A stretch of DNA of 64,000 nucleotides from SIG622 sp045604705 (GCA_045604705.1 JAZUOO010000068.1:1-64000), one strand, 5' to 3'. Shown: positions 34,941 through 44,086, numbered from the stretch's first letter. Program-made: numbers and translations. The notes: generated by a model not told the origin, from the sequence alone.

Positions 34941-35795
34941 ATGGCAAAAAATTATTCTAAACAGGAGAGCAAGGCATCTCTCATCTTTATTTGGCTGCTT
35001 ATTATTCTTTTGGCTTTAGGTACATTCTTTGTAGTTAAGAGCTACAATGAACAGACATCTGAAATTATCAACAGCGATGCACTTGAAATAGCTTTTGCAA
35101 ACACTATGGGTAAGCCCGCAGGAAAAATTACTGCAGATGAACTTGCAAGTGTTGAAGGTATAGATCTTTATGCAATGGGTGACACATCTCTTGCAATTTA
35201 CTACCTCAAGGGTTACAGCGAAGTAACATCAGATGCTGATATATCTAAGTACATAGTTCAGGCTACAATGTCTCAGGATGAATTTATTGAAGACTTCCAC
35301 CTTTTCACAGGTATCACAAGTTTTAATATCGTAAATTACAGCGGTGCAGATTTCATCTTTGATATGAACAAGATGCCCGCAGACTCATATAAGAATCTTG
35401 AATCTTTCTACACTTCCGGCGTTACCATCGACAACAACAGTCTTATCGGAACGCATACGGGACTTAAGACTCTTGGTATCTCCGGTGCAAATCTTGTGAG
35501 CATTCCCGATATTTCCAACCTCACAAATCTTGAAAATGTTGATTTCAGCTACAATGAACTTACAAATATTTCCGCTCTTTCTGTTCTTAATAATGAGAAG
35601 ATTCAGAGTGTAGTTATCTCCGGCAATAACATTGAAGACCTCTCCCCCATTTCTCACATTGATGAAGATAAGATTACCAATAAAATAGAAGACGAAGAAA
35701 CAACAGAAACTACTGAGGAAACAACAGAAGCTACTGAGGAAGAAACAGTAACTACTGAGGAAACCGCAGAAACCACAGAAGAAGCAGCTGTATAA
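34941..35795 (+). CDS. Membrane-anchored leucine-rich-repeat protein with acidic Thr/Glu tail
   Basis: 284 residues; the start is the ATG at 34941 behind GGAGG. An N-terminal membrane helix (LIFIWLLIILLALGTFFVV, residues 13-32) is followed by a domain whose ITADELASVEGIDLYAM matches the TYDDLKEIIGLDVYYY region of the LRR lipoprotein, then about four LRRs (LTNLENVDFSYNELTNISAL) and a repetitive tail of about 35 residues built on (E)TTEE. The tail resembles wall-spanning or flexible linkers. No LPXTG sorting signal is present. Confidence 0.82.
   Translation: MAKNYSKQESKASLIFIWLLIILLALGTFFVVKSYNEQTSEIINSDALEIAFANTMGKPAGKITADELASVEGIDLYAMGDTSLAIYYLKGYSEVTSDADISKYIVQATMSQDEFIEDFHLFTGITSFNIVNYSGADFIFDMNKMPADSYKNLESFYTSGVTIDNNSLIGTHTGLKTLGISGANLVSIPDISNLTNLENVDFSYNELTNISALSVLNNEKIQSVVISGNNIEDLSPISHIDEDKITNKIEDEETTETTEETTEATEEETVTTEETAETTEEAAV
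35691..35792 (+). repeat. Low-complexity (E)TTEE-coding repeat
   Basis: Imperfect tandem repetition of ACTACTGAGGAA-like units coding for Thr/Glu/Ala at the end of the LRR protein. Such tracts tend to vary in length. Confidence 0.7.
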
Positions 35796-35808
35796 TCATT
35801 AGATCTTC

Positions 35809-35839
35809 CCCGGAATCTTGACTGATTCCGGGATATTTT
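35809..35839 (+). terminator. Terminator of the LRR gene pair
   Basis: A perfect 9-bp stem (CCCGGAATC at 35809-35817, GATTCCGGG at 35824-35832) followed by ATATTTTT. Between here and ireB (35840-36099) I see no gene. Confidence 0.85.
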
Positions 35840-36099
35840 TATCTTCAAAAACAGTTGACTTTTGAAAATTTTTATGTTAGAATACGAACATATGTTAGCA
35901 ATTTAATGTTGTCTAGGTTGAGGGCAGGAAGATTTTTTATCTAAAAGAGAATCATGGTTGTCCAGTTTTCTGACCGTAATGAATAACAAATTATAAAAAA
36001 TGTTATCGGGATTGTAAAAATTGCGGTAAAGTACTTGTATTTTTACAAATAATATATTATAATATAGTATATCTAATTTTTGAAAAGAGAGTGATAGCT

Positions 36100-36366
36100 A
36101 TGTCGGATAATACAGGAAAAACAAGGACGTTCTCGGTCGCAAGTGATAAAGAGTTAAAAATGTTCCAGATCATGTCTGCTGTCTATGCATCCCTTAAGGA
36201 GAACGGTTATGACCCAATCAATCAGCTCGTTGGATATATTCTTTCTGAAGACCCTACATATATCACTAACAGAAACAATGCACGAGGTCTTATTAGAAAG
36301 ATAGACAGAGATGAGCTTTTGAGAACATTGGTGAAAAGCTATCTCGGTATTACCGAAGAGTGCTGA
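36100..36366 (+). CDS. ireB: IreB-family regulatory phosphoprotein
   Basis: 88 residues, standard length. The start is the ATG at 36100 after AAAGAGAG. Conserved features are FSVASDKELKMFQIMSAVYA, SLKENGYDPINQLVGYILSEDPTYIT and NARGLIRKIDRDELL. IreB (UPF0297) is a small protein phosphorylated on Thr near its N-terminus by the PASTA kinase IreK/PrkC in enterococci, linking cell-wall stress to resistance. The usual neighbours ruvX and DUF1292 are replaced here by an unrelated 90-residue ORF. Confidence 0.95.
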   Translation: MSDNTGKTRTFSVASDKELKMFQIMSAVYASLKENGYDPINQLVGYILSEDPTYITNRNNARGLIRKIDRDELLRTLVKSYLGITEEC

Positions 36367-36399
36367 TGCGAATTCATTTTTAGGAAAGGACTAAGATAA

Positions 36400-36672
36400 A
36401 TGGTAAACGAAGATATTTTGACCTACAAAGGTCTGCCTCTTGTCAGAAGTGGAAATAAAATATACTACGGTGACCCCAAAAAGAAGTATATTCTCGTTCT
36501 TATTATACTCAAAGTCGATAAGACAGGAGAGATTCCTCTTCCTTCCCGTGTGCTTGTTCAGATAAGAAAAACAGACGGCACCGACGAAGTTGTTCAGGAA
36601 AAAGAAAAAACAAGTTTGGGAGATGCTTTCCAGCTGGGGCTTATCTGGCTTGAACGTGCTCTCGCCGAGTAA
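36400..36672 (+). CDS. Small conserved-looking protein of unknown function after ireB
   Basis: 90 residues; the ATG at 36400 sits behind AGGAAAGGA. It is probably all beta with a terminal helix (GNKIYYGDPKKKYILVLIIL, then AFQLGLIWLERALAE). No Cys or catalytic motif. It occupies the place that DUF1292 (YrzB) holds next to IreB in other Firmicutes but does not look like that family. Cotranscription with ireB is likely (33 bp gap). Confidence 0.7.
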   Translation: MVNEDILTYKGLPLVRSGNKIYYGDPKKKYILVLIILKVDKTGEIPLPSRVLVQIRKTDGTDEVVQEKEKTSLGDAFQLGLIWLERALAE

Positions 36673-36767
36673 TTTTCAAAAAATAAAATCGGGGCTTTCT
36701 CGGATTGAGATTGTCCTTTTTTACTATAATGCGAAATGTAATATTTTGCCGTAAAGGATTTTCTTAT

Positions 36768-38102
36768 ATGAAATCTTCTCAAAGTTTTTCCGTTATATTT
36801 GCTTTGGCTGTATTCATTATTGTTGTACTTGCTGTTTTATTTACCGGCGGCATAAAGTCAGAGTATGACGGAACTGTTAAAGATATTAATGTCATTTACG
36901 GTGCAGACGGCATTTCCAAGTCATATTACAATCTTAAAAACACCGTTGTCGGATCACCGGGGGAAAGTTTTATTATCCCGGAAGTCAATCCCGGAAACGT
37001 AGAGACTGCAGAACCAATCCAAAATGAAAACGCAGATACTACGATAAGTTTTATTGCGGCGGGAGATAATCTCATTCATCAGAACATCATTGATTATGCC
37101 AGGGTTCTTGCAAATGAGTATAATATCGACTCGGAATACTTCTTTGACCCAATATATGACAATGTCAGAGATATTATAGAGTCTGCAGATATAGCTTTGG
37201 TTAATCAGGAGGGTCCCATTGCAGGCAAGGAACTCAAGGGTTTTTCAGGGTATCCCACCTTTAATGCACCGGATGAAGCAGGCGATGCACTTGTCAATCT
37301 GGGATTTGATATTGTTAATATAGCCAACAACCATATGCTTGACAGAGGTGAACGGGGCTATGAAAAAAGCATTGAATTTTGGCAAAAACAGCCGGTTACA
37401 CTTATAGGCGGCTATGTAAGCAAAGAGGATTTTGAGAATATACGTTACATAGATTACAATGGTGTAAGAATTGCTTTTATTTCCTACACTTACGGTACAA
37501 ATAACATTTATCTTCCAAAGGACAGCACTATGTGGGTTCCGTATTATTTTGAAGAAGATTTTGTTCATCGTCATTCAAAGGAAGCCCGCGAGAATGCAGA
37601 TATTGTAATCGCTGTTATGCATTGGGGTACGGAGCACGTCTTTTCTCCCAATAAGCAGCAGCTTGAGTATACGGAAATATTAGTCAACAACAATGTTGAT
37701 GTTATTATTGGAATCCATCCCCATGTTCTCCAGCCAATTGAATGGAAATGTCGTCCGGACGGCAAAAGGACGCTTGTTGCCTATTCTATAGGAAATATGA
37801 TGTCCTCTATGAGGTTCCCCAAAAATATGGTTGGCGGTTTTCTCAGCTTTAATATTGATTATACAGACAGATCAAATATATATATCACAAACGTAAAAAT
37901 AATCCCTACTATGTGTTATTATAGCATGGATAAGGACGATGTAACTGTTTTCGAATTCATCGAGTTTCCTCGTGAACTTTATGCCACACACGGAAGCAGG
38001 CTTAATGAGGATGTGGCTTTCGAAACTATAAAGTCTTATATTACAAATACAATTTCTCCGGAGTTTTTACCGGATGATTTCTTGAAAAAAATAAATAATT
38101 AA
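36768..38102 (+). CDS. CapA-family protein (poly-gamma-glutamate biosynthesis type)
   Basis: 444 residues; the start is the ATG at 36768 behind AAAGGA. A signal anchor (VIFALAVFIIVVLAVLFTGG) precedes a calcineurin-like fold of the CapA/PgsA type: FIAAGDNLIHQNI, IVNIANNHMLDRG, IAVMHWGTEHVFSPNKQQ and IIGIHPHVLQPIEW are the family blocks. CapA proteins are extracytoplasmic and are needed for poly-glutamate capsules in Bacillus, but in Clostridia the substrate is usually unknown. No pgsBC genes are nearby. Confidence 0.88.
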   Translation: MKSSQSFSVIFALAVFIIVVLAVLFTGGIKSEYDGTVKDINVIYGADGISKSYYNLKNTVVGSPGESFIIPEVNPGNVETAEPIQNENADTTISFIAAGDNLIHQNIIDYARVLANEYNIDSEYFFDPIYDNVRDIIESADIALVNQEGPIAGKELKGFSGYPTFNAPDEAGDALVNLGFDIVNIANNHMLDRGERGYEKSIEFWQKQPVTLIGGYVSKEDFENIRYIDYNGVRIAFISYTYGTNNIYLPKDSTMWVPYYFEEDFVHRHSKEARENADIVIAVMHWGTEHVFSPNKQQLEYTEILVNNNVDVIIGIHPHVLQPIEWKCRPDGKRTLVAYSIGNMMSSMRFPKNMVGGFLSFNIDYTDRSNIYITNVKIIPTMCYYSMDKDDVTVFEFIEFPRELYATHGSRLNEDVAFETIKSYITNTISPEFLPDDFLKKINN

Positions 38103-38123
38103 TATATTGAAAGGAACAAGAAA

Positions 38124-39167
38124 ATGAAGACACTTATGGAAAAGGAAATATACGAACAGCCTGAGGTGCTTGGACGTATAGAAAAGACAAATGAAGAAAC
38201 AATAGGCAAGATTGTTGCAGAACTCGATGCCAAAAAACCGGCTATGGCATATTTTGCTGCAAGAGGTACATCCGATCATGCTTCAATTTATGCTAGTTAT
38301 CTTTTGGGAATATACAAGGGAATTCCCACAGGACTTGCAATGCCATCGGTTGTTACCGTATACGATGGTGCTCTTGATCTTTCAAAGGCAGTTGTTTTCG
38401 GGGTATCTCAATCAGGAAAGGCTGAGGATGTGAGAAACGTTATGCAGAGAGGTAAAAACGGCGGTGCTACAGTAATTTCCGTTACAAACAACGTTGACTC
38501 ACCCATGGCACAGCAAGCTGACTACCACCTTTACTGCAATGCCGGCGAGGAAAAGAGCGTTGCCGCTACAAAGACGTTTACTTCTCAAATGTATAATCTT
38601 GCGCTCCTTACTGCTAAATGGGCGAAAAATGACAATCTTCTCGCAAAGCTGAGACTAGTTCCAGAAGCTATTTCAGAAATGCTGGATACCGTTTCTCCTG
38701 AAATCGATAAGATCATCGAAAGATACAGATTCATGGAAGAAGGCTTTATACTTGCAAGAGGTCTTAACTACCCTATCGCACTTGAGGGTTGTCTTAAACT
38801 TCAGGAAACGAACTATGTTAAGATGAAAGGCTATGCTGTAAGTGATTTCTATCACGGTCCCTTTGCACAGGTCGAAAACGGAACTCCCGTAATTCTTTAT
38901 GCAGCAGAAGGTCCTTGTCTTACAAACGCTAAGGAAATGCTTGACAAGCTTGATTCGGTTGGTGCTGAAACCATCGTTGTATCCGACAATGCTGATTTTG
39001 TTGCCGGCAGAGAACGTGCTTTTAAGATCCCCTCTCTCGGAAGCGATGCTGTTTCTCCTTTCCTGTTTGCCACATTTGCACAGCTCTTTGCTTGCAAACT
39101 TACAGGTGTTAAGGGACTCAATCCGGATGCGCCCAGAAATCTTAAAAAGGTTACAGTTACCGTGTAA
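38124..39167 (+). CDS. SIS-domain sugar isomerase/deaminase (GlmS isomerase-like)
   Basis: 347 residues. Two SIS domains as in the isomerase half of GlmS, without the N-terminal glutaminase domain. Visible are FAARGTSDHASIYASYLLG, FGVSQSGKAEDV, EEKSVAATKTFTSQMYNL, FILARGLNYPIALEGCLKLQE and the AVSDFYHGPFAQVE loop. Such proteins act on amino-sugar phosphates (for example as deaminases of the NagB-II or AgaS type). The C-terminal GLNPDAPRNLKKVTVTV is the usual end. AAAGGA precedes the ATG. Confidence 0.9.
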   Translation: MKTLMEKEIYEQPEVLGRIEKTNEETIGKIVAELDAKKPAMAYFAARGTSDHASIYASYLLGIYKGIPTGLAMPSVVTVYDGALDLSKAVVFGVSQSGKAEDVRNVMQRGKNGGATVISVTNNVDSPMAQQADYHLYCNAGEEKSVAATKTFTSQMYNLALLTAKWAKNDNLLAKLRLVPEAISEMLDTVSPEIDKIIERYRFMEEGFILARGLNYPIALEGCLKLQETNYVKMKGYAVSDFYHGPFAQVENGTPVILYAAEGPCLTNAKEMLDKLDSVGAETIVVSDNADFVAGRERAFKIPSLGSDAVSPFLFATFAQLFACKLTGVKGLNPDAPRNLKKVTVTV

Positions 39168-39187
39168 AACAAATTAAACATAAAAGC

Positions 39188-39220
39188 TGAACGGTCCGCC
39201 TTAATTGGCACGGACCGTTC
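39188..39220. terminator. Hairpin shared by the convergent SIS and LCP genes
   Basis: A perfect 10-bp stem (GAACGGTCCG at 39188-39197, CGGACCGTTC at 39211-39220). The stop codon of the LCP gene (39201-39203) lies in the loop, so the 5' arm on the minus strand is coding sequence. Confidence 0.7.
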
Positions 39221-40181
39221 TGTATTCACTGAACACATTTTCAACTGCTTCTTTAATATTTGGTGTATGTACTGCAAGCTTTTCGCCGTTGTAAAGAGTT
39301 TCTATTCTTGTTGCACTTATGGGATACTGGATTATTTCATGACCGTATTCCTCAAAATTAAAAATCAGATCCTTGTGACGGATGAACGTTGTAACTGTAA
39401 AGTTTGTATTACCGTTGACAATAAGATCAAGAAGATTCTTGACTATACCGTCTATACTGTTCTTGTTTTCCTTTTTAAGGAAAGATGTGAGTACTTTATA
39501 TAGGAACTCACACTGTGTTTGTCTTCTTATCGCATCACCATCATCGTTCTGACCTGACTCTACGGCATAGCTTCTGTATCTTACAAGCTGAAGTGCTTCT
39601 TCACCGCTGAGTCTTGAAAGACCGGCCTGAAGATTAACAAGCACTTTTCCATCTGTGTTTTTATAATACATTCGTTGAGGAACGTTATACTCTATTCCAC
39701 CGATCTCGTTTATTATGTTTACGAAATCCAATGAGGACATAAAGACATAATAATCAACAGGAAGTCCCGTTATTGCTTCTAACTTTTCAAGGAAAAAGTT
39801 CCTGCCTTTATGAATCAGTATATCACCGAGATAAACTTCATTTTTAACAGCCTCCGTACCGATATTAAGCTTAAGATATGTCGGAATCGAGCAAACGGTA
39901 AACTTTTCTTTTCCCTTATTGACATTGACAAGCACTATGGAATCGGCTCTTCCGATAGTGTCATCGTAGCAGCAAAGAAGCGCTGTAAAACCATCCTCTT
40001 CGACAGTTTTCTGTTCTTCTTTTACGGGGAAATTGTTTACGGGAATATTTACTTGCTCTCCTTCGTTTGTGGGCTGTTTATCATCCTCAAAATCAAGCTT
40101 ACTCCAGATGAGCCATCCGATAAGCCCGAAAATAATAAGACTTATTCCGAAAGTTATGAAAAAGTTTCTCAAACTGCGCAA
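39201..40181 (-). CDS. LytR-CpsA-Psr (LCP) family wall-polymer transferase
   Basis: 326 residues from a TTG start at 40181, eight nucleotides after AAGGAGG. One N-terminal membrane helix (FFITFGISLIIFGLIGWLIW) then the LCP domain: GRADSIVLVNVNKGKEKF, VNIINEIGGIEYNVP, LQAGLSRLSGEEALQLVRYR and GDAIRRQTQCEFLYKVLTSF, which hold the conserved Arg and Asp residues that bind the pyrophosphate of the lipid donor. LCP enzymes attach teichoic acids or capsule to peptidoglycan, which fits TagO/MnaA/TagA elsewhere in the window. Confidence 0.92.
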   Translation of the reverse strand: MRSLRNFFITFGISLIIFGLIGWLIWSKLDFEDDKQPTNEGEQVNIPVNNFPVKEEQKTVEEDGFTALLCCYDDTIGRADSIVLVNVNKGKEKFTVCSIPTYLKLNIGTEAVKNEVYLGDILIHKGRNFFLEKLEAITGLPVDYYVFMSSLDFVNIINEIGGIEYNVPQRMYYKNTDGKVLVNLQAGLSRLSGEEALQLVRYRSYAVESGQNDDGDAIRRQTQCEFLYKVLTSFLKKENKNSIDGIVKNLLDLIVNGNTNFTVTTFIRHKDLIFNFEEYGHEIIQYPISATRIETLYNGEKLAVHTPNIKEAVENVFSEYRTVRAN

Positions 40182-40187
40182 CTTTCT

Positions 40188-41369
40188 TTACCTCCTTAGG
40201 GTTGATTGTGATTTATGCCGTTTCGCCGAACTAAATTTATATAAAGCCTCGAATGCAATCTCCGATTTTCTTTGAAGTTTGAATTGGTTTTTTGCGATGT
40301 CGGACGCCTTTCTGATATTCGCTGTTTTTGAAAGGATTGTAATCTGTGCTGTGTTTCGACACTGCTTCAACAATTCTTTGCCGCTATCATTGCAGGCAAG
40401 AACCTCAGTGAACTGCGGAAGTTCTTTTAATATGTCTTTTTTTACACCGTGTGCGGCAAATAAAAGCGATCTTCTAATCTTTACATCGGTAAGATGCTTC
40501 GACTTAAGGCCTTCAAAAAACACAGTAAAATCCTCTGAAGCAAGCATTTGACGGTAAATTACGTATTCAAAACCACCGCCAATTTCTGCAATTGATGAAA
40601 GTTCCTCCGGTTCTCTTGAAAGAATCGCTCCTCTGAGATAGTTAAACCAGGCTTCAATATCAACATTGCGGAAGTTATCGGCAAGAAGCTTACAGTCCCA
40701 TGGTACATATTCGGATATTTTGTCAAACTCCTCTTTTTTAAGAAGCTCGCGGATTCTTGATGAGGAACATACACTGTCCGAGTATACTGTTCCGTCGTGG
40801 CTTGCAAGTTCCCTTTTTATCGGGAAAGGTGTTATTAATGAATCAGAAAGAAGTATTGCTTTCATGTATTCAAGGGCGAGAATGTCGTTAGGATTGGTGA
40901 ATACCCCATATGCTTTCTCACCAAGAATACGGCGTGCGAGCATACCTCGAGCTTGTGCAAAGGACAGTTTCGGATCTTGCTTTTGAATTTCAAGAACTTT
41001 GTCTTTGCTGTACTGTACCAAAAACAAAGCACATTCATTAAGAAGTGATATATCCGCACATTCAGAGCCAAAGCCGATTGCATCAACACATCCAAGCGCA
41101 TTCATAATCCCTACAGCACCATTTGCAAAATACTCTGCACTTGCACTTGACCATGGGAACGGCAGTGAGAGTACCAAATCCGCACCCGATTCAATCGCTG
41201 CTTGAGCACGTATTCTTTTATCAGCAACGGCAACCTCTCCCCTTTGAACAAAATTCCCGCTCATGATGCACAGGATGGTATCAAAACCCTTTTTTCTTAT
41301 TTCGGAGAGAAGATATTTGTGTCCGTTATGAAATGGATTAAACTCGGATACTACTGCACATACCTTCAT
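40188..41369 (-). CDS. tmcAL: tRNA(Met) cytidine acetate ligase
   Basis: 393 residues, the family's usual length. TmcAL makes N4-acetylcytidine at the wobble position of elongator tRNA-Met from acetate and ATP. The N-terminal VVSEFNPFHNGHKYLL is the nucleotidyltransferase HxGH-like motif, followed by MSGNFVQRGEVAVADKRIRA, LSLPFPWSSASAEYFANGAV and GFGSECADI. The start is the ATG at 41369 behind GAGGGA; codons upstream to 41399 are not needed. The LCP gene begins 6 bp after its stop. Confidence 0.93.
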   Translation of the reverse strand: MKVCAVVSEFNPFHNGHKYLLSEIRKKGFDTILCIMSGNFVQRGEVAVADKRIRAQAAIESGADLVLSLPFPWSSASAEYFANGAVGIMNALGCVDAIGFGSECADISLLNECALFLVQYSKDKVLEIQKQDPKLSFAQARGMLARRILGEKAYGVFTNPNDILALEYMKAILLSDSLITPFPIKRELASHDGTVYSDSVCSSSRIRELLKKEEFDKISEYVPWDCKLLADNFRNVDIEAWFNYLRGAILSREPEELSSIAEIGGGFEYVIYRQMLASEDFTVFFEGLKSKHLTDVKIRRSLLFAAHGVKKDILKELPQFTEVLACNDSGKELLKQCRNTAQITILSKTANIRKASDIAKNQFKLQRKSEIAFEALYKFSSAKRHKSQSTLRR

Positions 41370-41797
41370 AAATTCCCTCAAAAAAACGTAAACTTTCACA
41401 TTATAATTTCATTATACTCCGTTTTTTTGCAAAAATCAAGGTATTATAATGAATATTTACAATCTGCTGCATCTCACGAAACGGCAGAGCAAAGAATATC
41501 GTATTATTTTGTAAAACGGAAATGAGAATTAAGTTAAATCTTATTCAAATTCTTATATTTTTACAAAGCCTCAAAAAACACAAAATTTGGTATTGTAATT
41601 AATATACCTCTGTCAGACATTTTGTTTATCAGGGAACATTAATTTACTTAAGTTTACTATATAAATGTAAAAAATCACATTTAGGTCAAGATGTGTTTAT
41701 TTTTATGTGTTATTCTTATATAGATGAGATATATTCTCGGATAGTTGTGTTTTACTAAAAGCGAAGCAATAATTTATTTTTGAAAGGAAGTACTCCT
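41370..41797. other. AT-rich intergenic region before tagA
   Basis: No gene, hairpin with T-run or repeat that I can support. It holds the divergent start regions of tmcAL and tagA; TTATTCTTATATAG-like sequence near 41709-41722 may be a weak -10 region. Confidence 0.4.
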
Positions 41798-42568
41798 ATG
41801 GTTGCTGAAAATAAAGTAAATGTTCGCGGCGTATATTTTGATAATGTAAATATGGAGGAAGCGGTCGAAAAGGCTATGGGTTTTATTGCCTCGGAGGACT
41901 GTGATTATATTGTTACTCCAAATGCCGAAATAGTACAGAACTGTATTGAAAACCCGGATAATTACAAAATAATCAACGGTTCCTCAATGACTATTCCCGA
42001 CGGTATTGGTGTTGTGTATGCAGCAAAGATCCTGAAAACGCCGTTAAAGTGTAAGGTTGCAGGTTGTGAACTTGCCGAGCATCTGATTGAGAGAATCTCA
42101 AAAACCGGTGACGGTGTGTATTTCTTCGGCGGTGGAAAGTCGACGCAGGAAGCTCCCTGTATCGCCAAACAGGCGGCAGACAAGCTCTGCGAAAAGTATC
42201 CTGGACTTGTGGTATCGGGTTATAGGGACGGTTACTTTAAGGATGAAGACATGCCCGATATTATTGAAGAAATAAATAAGAGCGGAGCAAAGCTTTTGTT
42301 TGTGTGTCTTGGTGCCCCTAAGCAAGAAAAGTGGATATTTGCTAACAAAGATAAGCTTAATGTTCATCTCGCAATCGGACTCGGTGGCAGTCTTGATGTG
42401 TTCTCGGGAAACGTTAAGAGAGCTCCTAAGTTTTTTATTAAGTGTAACCTTGAGTGGTTTTACAGACTTATCTGTATGCCGTCAAGAATAGGCAGAATGA
42501 TGAAGCTCCCAAAGTTTTTGTTCGGTACTATGATCCATAAAAACAATAATATACCTCAAGAGAAATAA
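41798..42568 (+). CDS. tagA: WecG/TagA/CpsF-family glycosyltransferase
   Basis: 256 residues from the ATG at 41798 behind GAAAGGAAG. TagA transfers ManNAc from UDP-ManNAc to undecaprenyl-PP-GlcNAc, finishing the linkage disaccharide of wall teichoic acid. Seen: FDNVNMEEAVEKAMGFI, TPNAEIVQNC, IPDGIGVVYAAK, VYFFGGGKSTQEAPCIA and LFVCLGAPKQEKWI; the end LEWFYRLICMPSRIGRMMKL is the C-terminal membrane-association region. It uses the product of MnaA and acts after TagO, although these are 21 kb away. Confidence 0.94.
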   Translation: MVAENKVNVRGVYFDNVNMEEAVEKAMGFIASEDCDYIVTPNAEIVQNCIENPDNYKIINGSSMTIPDGIGVVYAAKILKTPLKCKVAGCELAEHLIERISKTGDGVYFFGGGKSTQEAPCIAKQAADKLCEKYPGLVVSGYRDGYFKDEDMPDIIEEINKSGAKLLFVCLGAPKQEKWIFANKDKLNVHLAIGLGGSLDVFSGNVKRAPKFFIKCNLEWFYRLICMPSRIGRMMKLPKFLFGTMIHKNNNIPQEK

Positions 42569-42622
42569 TTGTATTTTTTTGAATTTCAATTAAAAAAGCT
42601 TGTTCAATGAGAGGAATTTGCC

Positions 42623-43378
42623 ATGAAGGTTAAACTAATTACACATACACCGGATCCTGAAATGACTATCGCTGCTGCGGCAAAGCTTTGCTACAGTTCC
42701 GTTGGTGTCGATGAGATATGTGAAAAGATGACGCCCGATTCCTGTGAAAAGTTTATTAATATGCTGATGTCATTGGGTCATGAGAGTCCGGTTGAGCACG
42801 TTACGTTTACATTTGCTATTGAAGGTGTCTCAAGATCCCTGCTGGCACAGCTTACACGTCATAGAATCGCTTCATACAGTGTTCAGAGTCAGAGATATGT
42901 CGGAAAGGAAAACTTTGAATATATCATCCCTCCGGAAATTGAGGCTGTTCCCGAAGCTAAAGAGGTTTTCGTAAGAGCTATGGAGCAGGACAGAGAAACA
43001 TACAGGTTGCTTGATGAGATACTTACAAAGAAGCACACAGAGGCAATGATTGCTGACGGCATTGATGAAAAGAAAGCCGCTTCTGCCGGTGCAAAAAAAG
43101 CCCACGAGGATGCAAGATATGTCCTTTCCAATGCCTGCGATACAAAGGTCGTAATGACTATGAACGTTCGATCATTGTATAATTTCTTCTCACTCAGATG
43201 CTGTAACCGTGCACAGTGGGAAATAAGAGCACTTGCCAGAGAGATGCTGAAGCTGTGTAAGAATGTCTCCCCTATTTTGTTCGCCAAAGCAGGGCCTGCC
43301 TGTGTCAAAGGTGTCTGCAGTGAGGGTGTCATGACTTGCGGCAGAGCTTCTGAGGTTCGAAAGGAGCTTTCAGTATGA
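42623..43378 (+). CDS. thyX: FAD-dependent thymidylate synthase
   Basis: 251 residues. It makes dTMP from dUMP with CH2-THF and FAD. The ThyX motif RHRIASYSVQSQRY is complete, with GHESPVEHVTFTFAIEGVSR before it and NFFSLRCCNRAQWEIRALA near the C-terminus. AGAGGA precedes the ATG. It overlaps tmk by 4 bp (ATGA), so dTMP synthesis and phosphorylation are coupled. No thyA is in the window. Confidence 0.97.
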   Translation: MKVKLITHTPDPEMTIAAAAKLCYSSVGVDEICEKMTPDSCEKFINMLMSLGHESPVEHVTFTFAIEGVSRSLLAQLTRHRIASYSVQSQRYVGKENFEYIIPPEIEAVPEAKEVFVRAMEQDRETYRLLDEILTKKHTEAMIADGIDEKKAASAGAKKAHEDARYVLSNACDTKVVMTMNVRSLYNFFSLRCCNRAQWEIRALAREMLKLCKNVSPILFAKAGPACVKGVCSEGVMTCGRASEVRKELSV

Positions 43379-44064
43379 GTCTTGTAATTGCCATTGACGG
43401 CACGGACGCCTCGGGTAAGAAAACTCAGTCGGAAATTCTTGCTGAAACTTTACGCAAAAAGTTCGGGCTGTCCGTTAAAGAGGTTTCTTTTCCCGATTAT
43501 GACGATAAGTCAAGTACGCTTGTAAAAATGTACCTTGGCGGCGAGTTTGGATCCAATGCAAATGATACCAATGCTTATGCGGCTTCCTCTTTTTTTGCGG
43601 TAGACAGATACGCAAGCTTTGTAAGACATTGGAAAAAAGAATATGAGAATGAAAAATCGGTAATAATTCTTAACAGATACACTACATCCAATGCGGTTCA
43701 TCAGTTAGCAAAAATTGAAGATGACGCCGAAAAACAGAAGTTTCTTGACTGGCTTTATGACTATGAGTTTGTAAAGCTCGGGCTTCCTGTACCGGATCTT
43801 GTTTATTTTCTTGATATGCCTCCAGAATATGCTGAAAAGCTTCTTAACGGCAGATGCGATGAAACGGGAGCACAAAAGGATATTCATGAGGCGGATAAAC
43901 AGCATCTTTTGTGTGCTTATTATGCGGCTCGGTATACCTGTAAGGCTTGGGGCTGGACACATATCTCTTGTGTTAAGAATGACAATATAAGGACACGAGA
44001 GGATATAGCTGATGAGCTTCTTACAGTATGCCAAGAGGAGCTTTTGAAGAAAAATATAATCTGA
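43375..44064 (+). CDS. tmk: Thymidylate kinase
   Basis: 229 residues. dTMP kinase: P-loop IDGTDASGKKTQSEILAETL, DRYASFVRHWKKEY (DRY/F motif) and LNRYTTSNAVHQLAKI. The P-loop reads GKK-T rather than the common GKT-T, a variant I recall in some Clostridia. The ATG overlaps the thyX stop. No obvious terminator follows, and the next start is 23 bp away. Confidence 0.9.
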   Translation: MSLVIAIDGTDASGKKTQSEILAETLRKKFGLSVKEVSFPDYDDKSSTLVKMYLGGEFGSNANDTNAYAASSFFAVDRYASFVRHWKKEYENEKSVIILNRYTTSNAVHQLAKIEDDAEKQKFLDWLYDYEFVKLGLPVPDLVYFLDMPPEYAEKLLNGRCDETGAQKDIHEADKQHLLCAYYAARYTCKAWGWTHISCVKNDNIRTREDIADELLTVCQEELLKKNII

Positions 44065-44086
44065 CTGCATATGGGTAAGTAAAAAT

